A stretch of DNA of 64,000 nucleotides from SHZI01 sp963802215 (GTDB lineage Bacteria; Pseudomonadota; Gammaproteobacteria; Steroidobacterales; GCA-2729495): assembly GCA_963802215.1 (NCBI GenBank), contig CAWDHQ010000001.1, positions 2,170,001 to 2,234,000 of the forward strand, given 5' to 3'. Position 1 is the stretch's first letter. The number at the start of each line of letters is the position of its first letter. Below are positions 63,132-64,000 of the stretch, piece after piece. Made by a program: the position numbers and the translations under genes. The notes beneath the pieces are model-generated. The model saw only the letters and a program-made list of their open reading frames with translations. It ran no database searches and had not been told where the DNA came from.

Positions 63132-64000
63132 GCAGGCGGGCCCCCTCACCCAGCGGGCTGCGCAGGATCCGGAGCACGCCGGGCACGGCGGCGAGCGCTG
63201 CCGCGACCTCGTCGGCGGCCCCCGGCAGGCACACGGCCTTGACCTGGGGCCCCGCATCGACCGTGAAGAACACCGGGACGCCACCGCGTCGCATGTCCTG
63301 CACCCGGTGCAGGCAGGCAAGGGTCGCCGGCGTCCAGTAGATCAGCGGCGGGCGGGTCGTCAGCATGACGGCATGCATCTTCAGGCAGTTGTGCTCGGCG
63401 AGCTCGGCGAGCGCCGCGAAATCCCGGGAGCGCACGGCCGCCAGCCCGGCGGCAAGGTCAGCCCCGTGGGTCTGCACCCAGGCGTCGTAGTAGGGCGAGG
63501 TCTGCTCGCTCAGGGCCATGCCGGTACGGGAACTCGTTTCCTTGGGGCCGGTCGTGGTGACGGCCACCACGATCTCGAGGGGCCAGTCGGCTGGCGACGT
63601 CACCTGCTCGCAGACGGTGGTTGCGTCCCGGTTCGTGAGCACCACCACTCCACCCAGCAGGGACCGGGGTGCGGAACCGGAGCCGATCCGGGCAATCTCG
63701 GCAAGGCGCTGGCCATCGAGGTGGAGGCCGAGCGCGCCGGCGCCCGCCGTGACCAACGCGGCGAATCCGGACGCCGAAGATGCCAGACCGGCGCCGGTCG
63801 GAAAGTCGTTGCGGGATTCGACGGTGGCCCGGGCGATCACCCCGGCTTCCCGACGCAACTCGTCGAGGCAGGCGCTGACGCGGGCGGTCGTCTCGGCGTC
63901 TTCCCGGCCGTCCAGCAGGACGCGGTCCCGGATCAGGGCGGGGTCGAACTGGACGCTGGTCTCGGTGGCCAGGCCGCCCAGGACGAGCGACAGGGACCCG
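63115..64000 (-). CDS. mvaD: diphosphomevalonate decarboxylase, 3' part
   Basis: The frame is open to the window edge, so the N-terminus is missing; about 294 residues are visible. It catalyses ATP-dependent decarboxylation to isopentenyl diphosphate. Diagnostic is ESRNDFPTGAGLASSASGFAAL near 63800, where the family has NxFPTAAGLASSASGFAAL; GSLSLVLGGLATETSVQF at the edge also matches. Its end overlaps mvaK2 by 17 bp, an operon. HMG-CoA reductase, mevalonate kinase and Idi are not in the window. Confidence 0.93.
   Translation of the reverse strand, partial: GSLSLVLGGLATETSVQFDPALIRDRVLLDGREDAETTARVSACLDELRREAGVIARATVESRNDFPTGAGLASSASGFAALVTAGAGALGLHLDGQRLAEIARIGSGSAPRSLLGGVVVLTNRDATTVCEQVTSPADWPLEIVVAVTTTGPKETSSRTGMALSEQTSPYYDAWVQTHGADLAAGLAAVRSRDFAALAELAEHNCLKMHAVMLTTRPPLIYWTPATLACLHRVQDMRRGGVPVFFTVDAGPQVKAVCLPGAADEVAAALAAVPGVLRILRSPLGEGARLRAGTD

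Overview
The window reads as a 64 kb chromosomal segment of a high-GC gammaproteobacterium, most likely related to the Xanthomonadales. The clue is gene order: groES-groEL near cutA-dsbD-tlpA, then aroQ-accB-accC-prmA-DUF3426-fis-purH-purD, plus rho and trxA divergent from rhlB. Codon use is strongly GC-biased, which produces many long antisense shadow frames. I see no rRNA, tRNA, CRISPR array, transposase or integrase gene.

Layout. 0-11.2 kb: end of a Spy/CpxP-like gene, a membrane GGDEF-EAL protein, a lipid/stress unit (Cti fatty acid cis/trans isomerase, a flavin-dependent oxidoreductase, a CarS-like membrane protein), and a minus-strand group (LEA-2 lipoprotein, amidohydrolase, SYLF protein, MipA-like porin). 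11.2-14.9 kb: groESL with CIRCE and sigma-32 control; the groEL 3' end is duplicated and the copies bracket a foreign methyltransferase gene. 15-26.8 kb: housekeeping genes for periplasmic thiol reduction, shikimate, fatty acid and purine synthesis. 26.8-37.4 kb: an accessory island with lower-GC stretches. It holds a BrnT/BrnA module, a PIN/AbrB module, an array of gene cassettes separated by six attC-like sites with no integrase (a CALIN), decayed genes, three acetyltransferases (one broken) and a MazEF-like module. 37.4-49.2 kb: rho, trxA, rhlB, nucleotide and sulfur metabolism, glucokinase and a DNA-repair-related unit. 49.2-64 kb: gshA, signalling proteins, mdh, fadE, and part of a mevalonate pathway (mvaS, mvaK2, partial mvaD).

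Three sequence-level signals stand out. First, a family of REP/REPIN palindromes beginning GTAGGAGCG occurs at least twelve times; in about ten cases its TAG is the stop codon of a gene, and twice the element lies in frame inside a gene (dsbD, purD). Second, the gap before glucokinase has a sigma-54 promoter, AAYAAYAA motifs and an intrinsic terminator, the hallmarks of a CrcZ-like Hfq-sponge small RNA. Third, the cassette array carries several small proteins with no recognisable family.

Likely joint functions: Cti, FadE, the CarS-like protein and the mevalonate genes all concern lipids; CutA, DsbD, TlpA-like protein, TrxA and GshA concern thiol and metal stress; rho, trxA and rhlB keep their usual neighbourhood.
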